Shown: positions 1 through 8,230 of the stretch, piece by piece
How positions within the stretch are numbered: position 1 is the stretch's first letter
How the letters are laid out: each line of letters opens with the position of its first letter
Assembly: GCA_036399175.1 (NCBI GenBank)
Contig: DASWNP010000049.1
Span: 1 to 64,000, forward strand
From: DASWNP01 sp036399175
GTDB taxonomy: Bacteria > Acidobacteriota > Blastocatellia > Pyrinomonadales > Pyrinomonadaceae
Length of the DNA stretch: 64,000 nt
Direction of reading: 5' to 3'
Notes under the pieces: model-generated
Told to the model about the DNA's origin: nothing
What the model saw: the letters and a program-made list of their open reading frames with translations, nothing else
Database searches by the model: none
Translations under genes and position numbers: made by a program

Positions 1-406
1 GCGCGGCTCGCAGGTACTTCCAAAGCGAAGTACCTGATTAACTCGTTGAGCTGGCGGTTCGTCAGCTTACTGTTTTTGATTAACCGTTGAGCCACTGGAA
101 CAGCCTATTTCTCTATCGCTGTTCTAGACAAGCTCCAAAAACAGAATTGCACTTACGAGATGGACGGATTCTACCACGAACCCGAGCCGATTGTGTTTCT
201 CCCCGGCGCAAAATGCCGAGACACACGAGTGAGCCTTCCGCGCGCTCCTTTTTGACGTGCTCAAAGTGTGACGCGTCGCTGCTGAGACTAAAAGTTGATT
301 TACTCTTAGTCATCTCGCGCTCAAATCAGATTGAGCAGCCCTTCGCCGACGTGTTAAAGTAATCCCGGTTTTCAGCCTCAGAAGGAGCGTTCAGGACGAA
401 CACGGC
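1..406. other. Non-coding or undetermined leader region
   Basis: No recognisable gene is visible here. A 91-codon reading frame on the plus strand (87-362) has no familiar motif, is rich in Arg, Ser and Leu without pattern, and has an equally open frame opposite it, so I do not call it. A purine-rich GAAGGAG at 381-387 precedes the ferredoxin gene at 407. The region presumably carries the ferredoxin promoter, but no convincing -35/-10 pair stands out. Confidence 0.4.
11..36. repeat. Perfect 10-bp inverted repeat (hairpin)
   Basis: CAGGTACTTC at 11-20 is exactly the reverse complement of GAAGTACCTG at 27-36, with a 6-nt loop CAAAGC. No T-tract follows on either strand, so it is not an obvious rho-independent terminator. 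It may be the end of a structure belonging to the gene beyond the left edge. Confidence 0.5.
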
Positions 407-778
407 ATGATTCAGATTCTCGACAAACATCTACCCATGTCGGTCGGCGACGGCAAAGCCGCCCGCAAGAAGAAACCGAAGCTTCTGGCTATCACTACCG
501 ACTGCTGCACGGGCTGTTCGGGCTCGCCCGCCTGCATCGAGTATTGCCCGATTGAAGCCTGCATGTTCTGGGTGCCCGACGAAGACCACCCGCCCTTCGG
601 ACGCATCGAGGTTGACCCGAACCTCTGCATCGGCTGCCAGAAATGCACCAGCAAAGGCCCCGACGGCGCGTTCCTCGACGGCTGTCCCTGGGACGCCATC
701 GAGATGGTTCCCACCGAAGACTGGGAAGCCGTTCACGGCATCACACTCTCGGACGCCCCGCCCGCCCCCACGCGTTAG
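407..778 (+). CDS. 4Fe-4S dicluster ferredoxin-like protein
   Basis: A small soluble electron carrier of 123 residues. Two cysteine clusters are visible: the first around residues 33-52 (CCTGCSGSPACIEYCP, with further Cys at 52) and the second at 74-93 (CIGCQKC followed by GCPW). Together they could bind two 4Fe-4S centres, the second with a stretched spacing before its last Cys. The N-terminus is Lys/Arg-rich. ATG at 407 is preceded by GAAGGAG, rather far away (about 19 nt); an in-frame ATG at 437 (MSVGDGKAARK) is the alternative start. It stands alone, convergent with and overlapping by 4 bases the end of the DUF5615 gene. The redox partner cannot be told from context. Confidence 0.85.
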   Translation: MIQILDKHLPMSVGDGKAARKKKPKLLAITTDCCTGCSGSPACIEYCPIEACMFWVPDEDHPPFGRIEVDPNLCIGCQKCTSKGPDGAFLDGCPWDAIEMVPTEDWEAVHGITLSDAPPAPTR

Positions 779-1095
779 ATACTAACGTGCTCGGCTTGAC
801 CTTTTGTCAGTGAAGCTATTCTTGAAAGTATCTTCGGAGTAAGGGGCTTCAAGTCTGCCAGGCGGTTTGAGGCGACGTGTAGAACCAGGACGGCGATATT
901 GAAGATGGGGAGGTTCTGCTGAAAAGATAGATTTCGGTCAACGGTGATGAATACGTCGAACTCTTTTTCCGCAAGGCTCAGCAGCTCACCGTTCTTGATG
1001 CCCGCCCAACCCATTTGCGGGACTGTTTTGACCTCATACCCTTCTAAATCTTTAGCCAGCCGTCTGTCAATGCATTCGTCGAGAAGAAGCTTCAC
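775..1095 (-). CDS. DUF5615 family PIN-like protein (putative toxin)
   Basis: 106 residues of the DUF5615/Mut7-C-like PIN fold. It opens with MKLLLDECIDRRLAKDL, whose acidic residues are typical of the PIN active site, and has a second acidic stretch FDVFITVDRNLSFQQNL near residues 46-62. PIN-fold toxins are metal-dependent RNases; activity of this family is inferred, not shown here. The gene starts 1 nt after the DUF433 gene upstream, the standard order for DUF433-DUF5615 pairs, so the two are almost certainly co-transcribed. The 3' end overlaps the convergent ferredoxin gene by 4 bases. Confidence 0.8.
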   Translation of the reverse strand: MKLLLDECIDRRLAKDLEGYEVKTVPQMGWAGIKNGELLSLAEKEFDVFITVDRNLSFQQNLPIFNIAVLVLHVASNRLADLKPLTPKILSRIASLTKGQAEHVSI

Positions 1096-1096
1096 T

Positions 1097-1327
1097 TCAA
1101 GCCACCATTTTTATAATCTGCTCTTCGGCTTCCTCTAAAAAGGCAATCACTTGCTCTCTGGTAACAGTCGGAAATCCTTCCAGGAAATCGTCGATGGATT
1201 CTCCGGCTTTGAGATAATCCAGGAGCGTTTGAACGGGGACTCTCGTTCCGGCGAAGACTGGAGTTCCGCCCATCACATCGGGAGATGAAGTGATAATCGA
1301 AGCTTTCATGTCCGTTATGGTATCCAA
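1097..1327 (-). CDS. DUF433 domain protein (putative antitoxin)
   Basis: 76-residue DUF433 protein. The signature MGGTPVFAGTRVPVQTLLDY (residues 19-38) followed by an acidic helical segment SIDDFLEGFPTV is characteristic and resembles the DNA-binding helix-turn-helix-like fold of this family. It directly precedes the DUF5615 gene, so it is read as the antitoxin and possible autorepressor of a type II module. ATG at 1327 is used; an internal ATG at 1309 (MKASIITSSP) is equally plausible because family members usually start close to the MGG motif. Confidence 0.8.
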   Translation of the reverse strand: MDTITDMKASIITSSPDVMGGTPVFAGTRVPVQTLLDYLKAGESIDDFLEGFPTVTREQVIAFLEEAEEQIIKMVA

Positions 1328-1407
1328 CCGATGCTTTGTTAATCAAGCGCAACGTCAGGCCATCATCTGGTTAGATGCCCTTGAGTACATGTGCTTAGGT
1401 GATAGCT

Positions 1408-2295
1408 TTAATTCGCGTGGGTCTGCTTTTGTGTTGCGCGGCGCTTGATGGCTTCGGCTGTCTGCGCCGCGAGTTCTTTGGTGCGGGAGGGCATACCTTC
1501 GACGCCGCGCGCGTAGCGCTCGACTTCGGGTAAATCCTCCTGCTCGCCGAAGCGGCGGAGGCCGACCAGAGCGTCTTCGACGCTTCTCACGTCGGGCGCG
1601 AGCACGAAGATTTCCTGACCCGCCCGCAACTCGTCGCCTTCGCGGACGAGCGTCTTTTCAATCTTCCCGTCCAGAGGCGCACGAACTTCGAGAGACTCGC
1701 CCTCTTTGCTTCTGACTCGCGCCAGCATCGCCTCACGGTTGACCTTCGAGCCTTCGCTCAGAACCGTCTGCGCCGTTCCGTCGAAGGCGGAGACGACGGT
1801 GTAGGGCTTGAGCATGGCGCGCAATTCTTTGAGGCTACCGGCATCGCCGAAGCTGACGAGCGAGAGGGCGGCATTGCGACGCACAATCGGCTCGCCGTCT
1901 TCCAAAAGGCGCAGAAGCTCCGGGTGAAACTCTTCGGCGCGCGTATCGACGCCCATCACCCATGCGACCGTCAGGCGCACGTCCGGCGAAGCGTGCCGGG
2001 CGAGCGCGACGATTTGCGGATACCAGCGTTTTGCTTGCGCGTCGCCCGCCGCGATGCGCTTCTCAATCTCAGCCAGCGCGTGCTGTACGTGGCGTGGCTT
2101 CTCGTCTCTCAGATACTCTTCGACCGTCTCGTCCTTCAAACTTCGACCGAACCAGGTTCCATACCAAGTCAGAAACGGCACGATGATGAAGAGCGCCGCG
2201 ATGACGGCCAGAGGCCAGGGCGAGCGCCGACGCGCGCCGGGGCTTCCGGCTGGAGCGTCGGGCTTCGGATGATGATTTGAGTTGCCGCCGGTCAT
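1408..2295 (-). CDS. Membrane-anchored HEAT-repeat protein with lipoyl-like domain
   Basis: 295 residues. A basic/Pro-rich N-terminus (1-26) leads into one membrane helix (about 27-46, WPLAVIAALFIIVPFLTWYG). The soluble part has HEAT-like alpha repeats (about 75-170, e.g. DVRLTVAWVMG and EPIVRRNAALSLVSFGDAG) and then a beta-hairpin segment resembling biotinyl/lipoyl domains (VRAPLDGKIEKTLV, REGDELRAGQEIF), without the modified Lys motif. ATG at 2295 was chosen because the frame upstream runs antisense-like through the DUF420 gene. It is the last gene of the respiratory supercluster, 61 bp after DUF420. A scaffold or assembly role for the oxidase is plausible from position only. Confidence 0.65.
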   Translation of the reverse strand: MTGGNSNHHPKPDAPAGSPGARRRSPWPLAVIAALFIIVPFLTWYGTWFGRSLKDETVEEYLRDEKPRHVQHALAEIEKRIAAGDAQAKRWYPQIVALARHASPDVRLTVAWVMGVDTRAEEFHPELLRLLEDGEPIVRRNAALSLVSFGDAGSLKELRAMLKPYTVVSAFDGTAQTVLSEGSKVNREAMLARVRSKEGESLEVRAPLDGKIEKTLVREGDELRAGQEIFVLAPDVRSVEDALVGLRRFGEQEDLPEVERYARGVEGMPSRTKELAAQTAEAIKRRATQKQTHAN

Positions 2296-2356
2296 CTCAA
2301 GGGTTCGCGGGAGTTTTTCGGTTGTCGTACGGCTTCCGCTTTCGAGCTTCTGCGCT

Positions 2357-2782
2357 TCAGCGCGAAGGATAAAGCTGATAGAGCATAAGATAGACGACGA
2401 CGCCTGTCGCCGAGACGTAGAGCCAGAGCGGGAACGTCCAGCGCGCGAGGCGCATGTGTCGCCCGAAGTCGCCGCGCAGGGCGCGCCTGACGGTGACGAT
2501 GATGAGAGGCACGATGAGCGCCGCGAGGATTGTGTGCGAGATGAGAATGACGAAATAGACCGGGCGAATGAATCCCTGACCTGTGAAGCGCGTCGAGCCG
2601 TGATTGTAGTGATAGAAGAGATAGGAGACGAGAAAAAGCGCCGAGACGGCGAGCGCACCAATCATGCAGGTGAGGTGCGCGCGGACTCTGCGGCGCAGGA
2701 TGAAAAAGAAGCCGGCGAGGAGCAACAGGGCGCTCGTCGCGTTGAGAAGGGCGTTGATGTGCGGCAAGAGCGAGTATTTCAT
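2357..2782 (-). CDS. DUF420 membrane protein, probable oxidase assembly factor
   Basis: 141 residues with four hydrophobic helices. The family pattern is clear: LNATSALLLLAGFFFILRRR, a conserved His in RAHLTCMIGA, YLFYHYNHG, and a C-terminal PLWLYVSATGVVVYLMLYQL. DUF420 proteins are commonly encoded beside caa3/aa3 cytochrome oxidase genes; the Bacillus/Staphylococcus member CtaM is required for oxidase biogenesis. Here it lies downstream of COX2-COX1-COX3-COX3-COX4 on the same strand, which supports the same role. It is separated from the preceding gene by a 331-bp gap containing short direct repeats. Confidence 0.85.
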   Translation of the reverse strand: MKYSLLPHINALLNATSALLLLAGFFFILRRRVRAHLTCMIGALAVSALFLVSYLFYHYNHGSTRFTGQGFIRPVYFVILISHTILAALIVPLIIVTVRRALRGDFGRHMRLARWTFPLWLYVSATGVVVYLMLYQLYPSR

Positions 2783-3113
2783 TTGGTACGAAGGCGACGC
2801 GTCTCGATTGAAGCTAAGAGTTCACTTGAGAACAGGAGTTAAGAATTCACTTGAAAAAGGTCGTCGCGCCGACAGCTAAGATTTTACTTGAGAGAGGTGC
2901 TATTCGTCGTCCGCCGAAGCGTGGTTTGGCTGGTGTCTTCAAAGATGAGGAGACGGAAAATCTCTTCCGCCGAGACGGAGAGAGGCTCGGGAGTGCGCCC
3001 AGGCGGCGCTCGCTGCGTGGATGCGTCGGGTTGTGGGGCTCGGCAGTTCGGCGAGAAAGTTTAGCTTTGGTATGGGGCAAAACGATTGCAGGTCGGGGAA
3101 GCGCACGCACACG
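2783..3113. repeat. Intergenic gap with three degenerate 23-bp direct repeats
   Basis: No gene is visible. Three imperfect direct copies of a unit like GCTAAGAGTTCACTTGAGAA occur at 2813-2835, 2838-2860 and 2875-2897, each with the order TAAGA-TT-ACTTGA. The rest of the gap shows no structure I can support. The gap interrupts the otherwise tight minus-strand respiratory cluster and could hold a promoter for DUF420 and the HEAT gene. Confidence 0.5.
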
Positions 3114-3515
3114 TCAGGCGCGGAAAGCTTCGAGGAGCGCGCCGGTGTTTTCGTAGGAGCGCATGCTGAGAATTTTTCCGTCGCGCAGCGTGTAGAACAT
3201 CGCCCATTCGTTATCGAAGGTGCGCCCCGTCGCTTTGACGCGCCCGCGCTCCCTGCCAGTGACGACGACTTTGTCTTCGTGGGCGATGAACTCCAGCACC
3301 TCGAACTGCTCGAACTCGACCGACGAGGTGAGTTGAACGACGAAATCCCTGACGCCTTCGTGTCCCTTGCGCTCGCCGAGGTAAGGGACTTCGGAAGGGC
3401 CGGGGATGACCCATCGAACGTCTCCGGCCAGAGCGTCGAGCATGGCGGGCAAATCGCCGCGCCCGAAGGCTTCGTATACCGATTGCACGACTTGCACGTT
3501 CTCTGCTTCGCTCAT
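3114..3515 (-). CDS. SnoaL-like / NTF2-fold protein
   Basis: 133 residues with the cone-shaped NTF2/SnoaL fold signature: VVQSVYEAFGRGDLPAMLDAL at the start (helix 1), then the strand VRWVIPGP, a central FVVQLTSSVEFEQFEVLEFI, and the terminal DGKILSMRSYENTGALLEAF. This family includes ketosteroid isomerase-like enzymes and many of unknown role. ATG at 3515 begins MSEAENVQVV, and the Zn-ribbon gene upstream ends at 3518, so the two are translationally linked. Nothing in the context points to a substrate. Confidence 0.8.
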   Translation of the reverse strand: MSEAENVQVVQSVYEAFGRGDLPAMLDALAGDVRWVIPGPSEVPYLGERKGHEGVRDFVVQLTSSVEFEQFEVLEFIAHEDKVVVTGRERGRVKATGRTFDNEWAMFYTLRDGKILSMRSYENTGALLEAFRA

Positions 3516-3517
3516 CT

Positions 3518-3742
3518 TCAACCCTTCTTCGGCGCGTGCGCCGGCTTCGACGGCGGCGCTTTCTGGCTCAGCTCTTCGTATCCGCAACGCTCGCATTGCC
3601 AGAGCGGAAAGACGGCTGAGGGGTCGGCCTTGTTCTCGTACATCGCGCGGTTGGAGGGGATAATCTTGCCGCCGCAGTGGGGACACCCGCGCCCGCGCGG
3701 CGCTTGGCTCGACACGTCCAGAACCGGATTCTCTTCTACCAT
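3518..3742 (-). CDS. Small zinc-ribbon protein
   Basis: 74 residues. Two CxxC knuckles (CPHC at 20-23 and CERC at 50-53) separated by 26 residues make a clear zinc ribbon, followed by a Pro/Lys-rich tail. ATG at 3742 (MVEENPVLDV) was chosen because the upstream extension is basic low-complexity translation overlapping the neighbouring gene. It sits between a small membrane protein and the SnoaL gene in the oxidase cluster. Specific function unknown. Confidence 0.65.
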   Translation of the reverse strand: MVEENPVLDVSSQAPRGRGCPHCGGKIIPSNRAMYENKADPSAVFPLWQCERCGYEELSQKAPPSKPAHAPKKG

Positions 3743-3783
3743 AGATGAAAGCCTCGCTTCGCTGCTGTCGCCGCCGCTGTTCG

Positions 3784-4047
3784 CTACTTTTCTTCGCCCC
3801 TTCCGCCGCGGTGTCTGTAGATGACTACGAAGAGCGAACAGAAGATAGCGACGGGCGGAATAAGTAGCACGAGCGCGCCCGTGCCGAGCGCACGTTGAGC
3901 GCTCGCCCCGGCTGAAGCCGCAGACATTTTGCACATCGCGCATTGGGCGACTGCGTCGGTCGGAGACAGGAACAGACAGGCGGCGACCGTTGCCGCGACG
4001 GCGGCAAAGAGGGTCAAGCTTCTCAACTGTCTCCGAGTCAAAATCAA
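3784..4047 (-). CDS. Small exported membrane protein with CxxC motif
   Basis: 87 residues: a basic start, a hydrophobic signal/anchor (about 9-33, ending TDAVAQ), a conserved-looking CAMCKMSAASAG motif at about 36-47, a second membrane helix (about 57-77, ALVLLIPPVAIFCSLFVVIY) and a charged tail. Two close cysteines just outside the membrane suit copper or disulfide handling. It lies 11 bp after COX4, so an oxidase-associated role is likely, but I do not recognise a named family. Confidence 0.65.
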   Translation of the reverse strand: MILTRRQLRSLTLFAAVAATVAACLFLSPTDAVAQCAMCKMSAASAGASAQRALGTGALVLLIPPVAIFCSLFVVIYRHRGGRGEEK

Positions 4048-4058
4048 AGTCGGATTCC

Positions 4059-4790
4059 TCAGTGCGACGGCTGCTGCGATTCCTTGATGGCCGCAGGCGA
4101 CTGCGCGGGCGTCGAGCGCAGGTTGAGCGAGCGGAAGCTGTCGGGGAAGACGATGAACATTAGGCAGATGCAGACGACGAGGATAGGCACGAGCGTCAGC
4201 ACGAGGCTCAGGCGCTCGAACCTGAGGTGCATGAAGTAGGCCATAATCAGCGCGGCCTTGATGACCGAAAGGCCGATGAGCACCGTCAGCATGATGTGGA
4301 GCGGGACGTGGATGTAAGCGAGAAAGACCTCGATGAGCGTCAGCGCGAGCAGCCAGCCGAGAATCGAAAGGAAGAGACGCAGGCTTCCCTCGAAGTGAAT
4401 CGGCCCCTCTTCGACGACGGGCGCTGCGCTGGCCGGACGCTTAAACAAGCCTTTCTCATAGGCCGTCCACGCCGGGTTGACGAGAAAGATGCCGGCCATC
4501 ATCAGGCAGACGAGGGTGAGAAAGAGGCTGTCGATGCTGAGGAAGTTTCCGGCGAGGCTGAAGTTCGAGGCGGCGAGCGCGAGAAAGCCGACAGCCAGAA
4601 GCAGGCAGATGACGTTGAGAATCACCTCGCCGCTCAGAAGCGTTTTCAGCTTTCGCATGCGCGGGCTCAATTCGCGCTCGCGCCTCGCGCCCGCAGCGCC
4701 GCCGCTCGCAGCCAGAACCTTCTCGTCGAACGGTCGCATCGAGCCGTGAATCAGGCGCGACACGTCTTCGTTTGTCTCGCGTTTCTCCAT
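4059..4790 (-). CDS. Cytochrome c oxidase subunit IV family protein
   Basis: 243 residues. Two N-terminal membrane helices (about 60-110) precede a C-terminal COX4-pro domain with three helices: WLLALTLIEVFLAYI, IMLTVLIGLSVIKAALIMAYFMH and LSVVLTLVPILV-like. The helix carrying KAALIMAYFMHLRFE is the family hallmark. The N-terminal half is longer than the usual ~100-residue subunit, so this looks like COX4 with an added membrane domain. ATG at 4790 (MEKRETNEDV) is preferred over the in-frame 4853. It follows two COX3 genes and probably stabilises the CuB site region of subunit I. Confidence 0.8.
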   Translation of the reverse strand: MEKRETNEDVSRLIHGSMRPFDEKVLAASGGAAGARRERELSPRMRKLKTLLSGEVILNVICLLLAVGFLALAASNFSLAGNFLSIDSLFLTLVCLMMAGIFLVNPAWTAYEKGLFKRPASAAPVVEEGPIHFEGSLRLFLSILGWLLALTLIEVFLAYIHVPLHIMLTVLIGLSVIKAALIMAYFMHLRFERLSLVLTLVPILVVCICLMFIVFPDSFRSLNLRSTPAQSPAAIKESQQPSH

Positions 4791-4872
4791 ACGCCTTGAA
4801 GCCTCTCTTCCGAGTTGAAGCTTGACAGAGCTACTGTTCGGACTTCCCTGCAAAACCGCCTGCGCTTGCGCT

Positions 4873-5538
4873 TCACTTCGTCATGTCAACCGACATCAGG
4901 TAGACGAGCGGGAAGACGAACATCCAGACCAAATCGACGAAGTGCCAGTAGAGGCCGCTTATCTCCACGTCTTCGTGGCGCACGCGACGGACGCGCAGGG
5001 CGATGTAGCCGAGATAGAGCACGCCCGTCAGGACGTGGAACATGTGCAGCCCCGTAATGGCGAAGAAGCTCGCGCCGAAGAGCGGCGGGGCTTTCGGCCA
5101 GCGCTCAGCCCACTCGTGCGGCAGCGAGAACGGGCGCAAGCCCTCTTCGATAACGTGCATCCATTCGATGCCGTGCAGGATGAGGAAAGCGAGGCCGCCC
5201 ACTATCGTCGCCAGCAGCCAGAGACGCGTTCTCTTCTTGTCCTGCCGGGCTGATGCGCCGACGGCCATCACCATCGTAAAACTCGACGCGAGCAGGCAGA
5301 GCGTCATCACGGTGGAGAAGATGATGCTCGGATAGAAGGCGTAGGGCGTCGGCCACTCTTGGGCGGAGGCGCGGACGTAGGAATAGCCGATGAGCAGGGC
5401 GGAAAAGGTCATCGCGTCCGAGACGATGAAGAGCCACATGCCGAGCTTCTTGTGGCCGACGTGGTAGGGCAGCCGCCCGCCGCTCCAATCGTCTGCGAGC
5501 GACACGGTTTCTCGATGATGCAGGGCTTCAGTCGCCAA
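4873..5538 (-). CDS. ctaE: Cytochrome c oxidase subunit III (second copy)
   Basis: 221 residues of the COX3 family, with an N-terminal soluble stretch and five to six membrane helices. Family landmarks include KLGMWLFIVSDAMTFSALL (the first conserved helix), GIEWMHVIEEG, FFAITGLHMFHVLTGVLYL and the C-terminal GLYWHFVDLVWMFVFPLVYL. Subunit III binds lipid and stabilises the O2 entry side of the oxidase. It starts 4 nt downstream of the other COX3 gene; both belong to the same transcription unit, so the oxidase may carry a two-protein subunit III. Confidence 0.9.
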   Translation of the reverse strand: MATEALHHRETVSLADDWSGGRLPYHVGHKKLGMWLFIVSDAMTFSALLIGYSYVRASAQEWPTPYAFYPSIIFSTVMTLCLLASSFTMVMAVGASARQDKKRTRLWLLATIVGGLAFLILHGIEWMHVIEEGLRPFSLPHEWAERWPKAPPLFGASFFAITGLHMFHVLTGVLYLGYIALRVRRVRHEDVEISGLYWHFVDLVWMFVFPLVYLMSVDMTK

Positions 5539-5542
5539 ACTC

Positions 5543-6256
5543 TCACCTCCAGAGGAAAAGCAGGACGAGCAGGTAAATCCAGAGCCCGTCCATAAAGTGC
5601 CAGTAGAGCGTCACCGAATCTATAGCGGAGAGCCGGTTGCGCTCGGCTTCCGTGCCGCCCGTCTCTCGCCGCGCGCGAAGCAGCAGATAATTCAGACCGA
5701 CGATGCCGCCGAGAACGTGCAGGCCGTGCAGACCCGTCAGCACGTAGAAGAAAGAGCTGTGCGGGTTCGACTTGAGATAGACGCCCTCGGCCACCAGTTG
5801 CCGCCAGACGAGAAGCTGCGAAGCGATGAAGCCGAGCCCCAGAAGCAGCGTCAGGAAGAGACGCGTGCGCGCTGCCTTGATGTCGCCGCTTCTCGCCTTG
5901 CGCCGCCCCGTCTCGATGAGCAGGCTGCTGGCGACGATGAGCGCCGTGCTCACCCAGAGGAAGGGCGGAAGCGCCAGAGGCCGCCAGTCGTTCGAAATGC
6001 CGGAACGGACGATGTAAGCGCTCGTCAGCGCCGTAAAGAGCATGACGATGGAGGCCAGCGCGACCCACATGCCGATGCGGTAACGCTCGGCTGCGTCGCT
6101 CTCTCTGCGTCCACCACCGCCGCGACCGCCGCCGCCCGGGCCTCCGCCTCCGCGACCGTTCGGCTTGCGCGAGCCGTTGCCGCCGCCACCGCCTCCGGTC
6201 TTCCTCTGCGGATGCGCGACCGTCTTCTCCCTAGTGCCTGTGACCGTTACCGCCAT
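5543..6256 (-). CDS. Cytochrome c oxidase subunit III-like protein (first copy)
   Basis: 237 residues. The first 55 residues are a Gly/Arg-rich low-complexity tail, then a five-helix COX3 core: MWVALASIVMLFTALTSAYIV, PFLWVSTALIVASSLLIE, FLTLLLGLGFIASQLLVWRQL, GLHGLHVLGGIVGLNYLLL and VTLYWHFMDGLWIYLLVLLF. It overlaps the end of COX1 by 26 nt, which implies translational coupling. It is a diverged paralogue of the COX3 gene that follows it. Two consecutive COX3-type genes also occur in other caa3-type oxidase operons. Confidence 0.85.
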   Translation of the reverse strand: MAVTVTGTREKTVAHPQRKTGGGGGGNGSRKPNGRGGGGPGGGGRGGGGRRESDAAERYRIGMWVALASIVMLFTALTSAYIVRSGISNDWRPLALPPFLWVSTALIVASSLLIETGRRKARSGDIKAARTRLFLTLLLGLGFIASQLLVWRQLVAEGVYLKSNPHSSFFYVLTGLHGLHVLGGIVGLNYLLLRARRETGGTEAERNRLSAIDSVTLYWHFMDGLWIYLLVLLFLWR

Positions 6257-8165
6257 TGCCTGATACCTGTACTTCCCCTTGCTCTAAAACCGGCTCGTTC
6301 TCTTCCGCCGCGTCGGGCGTCGTCTGCAAAACGTAATCTTCGGGCGCGTCGGGCACGGCGAACTCGTAAGCGCCCCTGTAGACGGTCGGGACTTTGCCGC
6401 CGAAGTTGTCGTGCGGGGGCGGCGAAGGCGTCACCCACTCAAGCGTCGTCGCCTCCCAGGGGTTGTCGCCCGCTTTCTTGCCCCGAAAGATGCTGACGAA
6501 GAAATTGTAGAAGAAGATGAACTGCACGAGCGCCGTGATGATGGCCGCGATGGTGGCGAACTGCACGAGCGGATCCATCGACTTGAGAAAGGCGTACTCG
6601 GTGAAAGCGAAGTAGCGACGCGGCATGCCGCCGATGCCCATCGTGTGAAATGGAATGAAGATGGCATAGACGCCGATGAAGGTCGGCCAGAAGTGAATCT
6701 TGGCGAGCGTCTCATTCATCATCCGTCCGAACATCTTCGGAAACCAGAAATAGACCCCGGCGAACATGCCGAAGATGGCCGCCACGCCCATCACGAGATG
6801 AAAGTGCGCGAGCACGAAGTAGGTATCGTGCATCGAGAGGTCGAGCGAGGTCTGGCCGAGGACGAGGCCAGTGATACCGCCCGCCACGAACAGAGAGACG
6901 AAGCCGATGGCGAAGAGCATCGGCGAGGTGAAGCGTATGCGCGCGCCCCAGAGCGTGCCGAGCCAGTTGAAGGTCTTAATCGCCGAAGGCACGCCGATGG
7001 AGAGCGTCAGCACAGAGAAGGCCATCCCCGTGTAAGGGCTCATCCCGCTCAGGAACATGTGATGTCCCCAGACGAAGAAGCCCAAAAGGCCGATGGCGAA
7101 CATCGCGAAGACCATCGCGCGATAACCGAAGATGGGCTTGCGCGCGAAGGTGGAGAGGATGTGCGAGGTCGCGCCCATGCCGGGCAGAATGGCGATGTAG
7201 ACCTCCGGGTGGCCAAAGAACCAGAAGAGATGCTGCCAGAGAATCGGCGAGCCGCCCGAATGGTCTATGACCTGCGTGCCGTCGCTCAAGCCGCCGGGCA
7301 CGAAGAAGCTCGTCCCCGCAGTCCTGTCGAGCAGGAGCAGCACGCCCGCCGCCAAGAGCACCGGAAACGAGAGCAGCGCGAGGATAGCGGTCGTGAACCA
7401 AGACCAGCAGGTCAGAGGCAGACGCATCAGAGACATCCCTCGCGTCCGCATGTTTATCATCGTCGTGATGAAGTTGAGAGCGCCCAGAAGCGACGCGATG
7501 CAGAAGATGGCGATGCTGATAATCCAGAGGTTCATCCCCATGCCCATGCCGGGGACGTTCAGCTTATGGCCGATGGCGCTCAGGGTCGGGTAGCCCGTCC
7601 AGCCGCCGGTCGGGCCGATGACGGAGAAGTCGTAGTTCGTGCCGGAGACGAAAATCGCGGCGACGAGCACCATGAGCCCGACGAACGTCACCCAGAAGGA
7701 GAGCATGTTGAGCGTCGGGAAGGCCATGTCGTCAGCGCCGACCTGAATCGGCAGAAAATAGTTGCCGAAGCCGCCCTGCGGCGCGGTCGTCAGCACGAAG
7801 AAGACCATCATCGTGCCGTGCATGGTGACGAGCGAGAGGTAAAACTCCGGCGACATTACCCCGTTGGGAGCGCCGCCCGGAAAGAGAGTGCCGAGGATAG
7901 GCCACTTCGTCCCCGGCCAGGAGAGGTTCATGCGCATCAGCACCGACATAATCATGCCGATGAGGACGGAGAACAGGGCGAGCAGAAGATACTGGATGCC
8001 GATGACCTTATGGTCGATGCTGAAGATGTATTTGCGTATGAAGCTGGTCGGCGCGGCGTGGCCGCCGTGATGCGCCGCGCCGTGCGCTTCGGCGTGGGCG
8101 GCATCGGCGGTCGTCACGTCAGGCGCGTGCGCGCCCGCTCCTGCTGCTTCTTCTGCTTCTGCCAT
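6231..8165 (-). CDS. ctaD: Cytochrome c oxidase subunit I
   Basis: 644-residue heme-copper oxidase catalytic subunit that reduces O2 to water at a heme a3-CuB centre. Visible ligands are His116 in MHGTMM (low-spin heme), the CuB/crosslink motif HPEVY at 319-323, the CuB pair HH at 368-369, and HDTYFVLAHFH ending at 456 with the heme a3 and heme a histidines. Glu in HPEVY marks an A1-type D-channel. The first 40 residues are an Ala/His-rich cytoplasmic tail. ATG at 8165. It lies between COX2 and the two COX3 genes in a canonical oxidase order. Confidence 0.97.
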   Translation of the reverse strand: MAEAEEAAGAGAHAPDVTTADAAHAEAHGAAHHGGHAAPTSFIRKYIFSIDHKVIGIQYLLLALFSVLIGMIMSVLMRMNLSWPGTKWPILGTLFPGGAPNGVMSPEFYLSLVTMHGTMMVFFVLTTAPQGGFGNYFLPIQVGADDMAFPTLNMLSFWVTFVGLMVLVAAIFVSGTNYDFSVIGPTGGWTGYPTLSAIGHKLNVPGMGMGMNLWIISIAIFCIASLLGALNFITTMINMRTRGMSLMRLPLTCWSWFTTAILALLSFPVLLAAGVLLLLDRTAGTSFFVPGGLSDGTQVIDHSGGSPILWQHLFWFFGHPEVYIAILPGMGATSHILSTFARKPIFGYRAMVFAMFAIGLLGFFVWGHHMFLSGMSPYTGMAFSVLTLSIGVPSAIKTFNWLGTLWGARIRFTSPMLFAIGFVSLFVAGGITGLVLGQTSLDLSMHDTYFVLAHFHLVMGVAAIFGMFAGVYFWFPKMFGRMMNETLAKIHFWPTFIGVYAIFIPFHTMGIGGMPRRYFAFTEYAFLKSMDPLVQFATIAAIITALVQFIFFYNFFVSIFRGKKAGDNPWEATTLEWVTPSPPPHDNFGGKVPTVYRGAYEFAVPDAPEDYVLQTTPDAAEENEPVLEQGEVQVSGNGGNGHRH

Positions 8166-8230
8166 TGTCCTTCTCGCTCCTCTTCGTTTGGAGACTGTAG
8201 CCTTCCGATTAAGCCTTCAAGTCTTCTTCT

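Noticed and set aside
87..362. 91-codon plus-strand reading frame near the left edge
   Set aside because: No recognisable motif, no good ribosome-binding site, and the opposite strand is equally open, as expected for GC-rich DNA.
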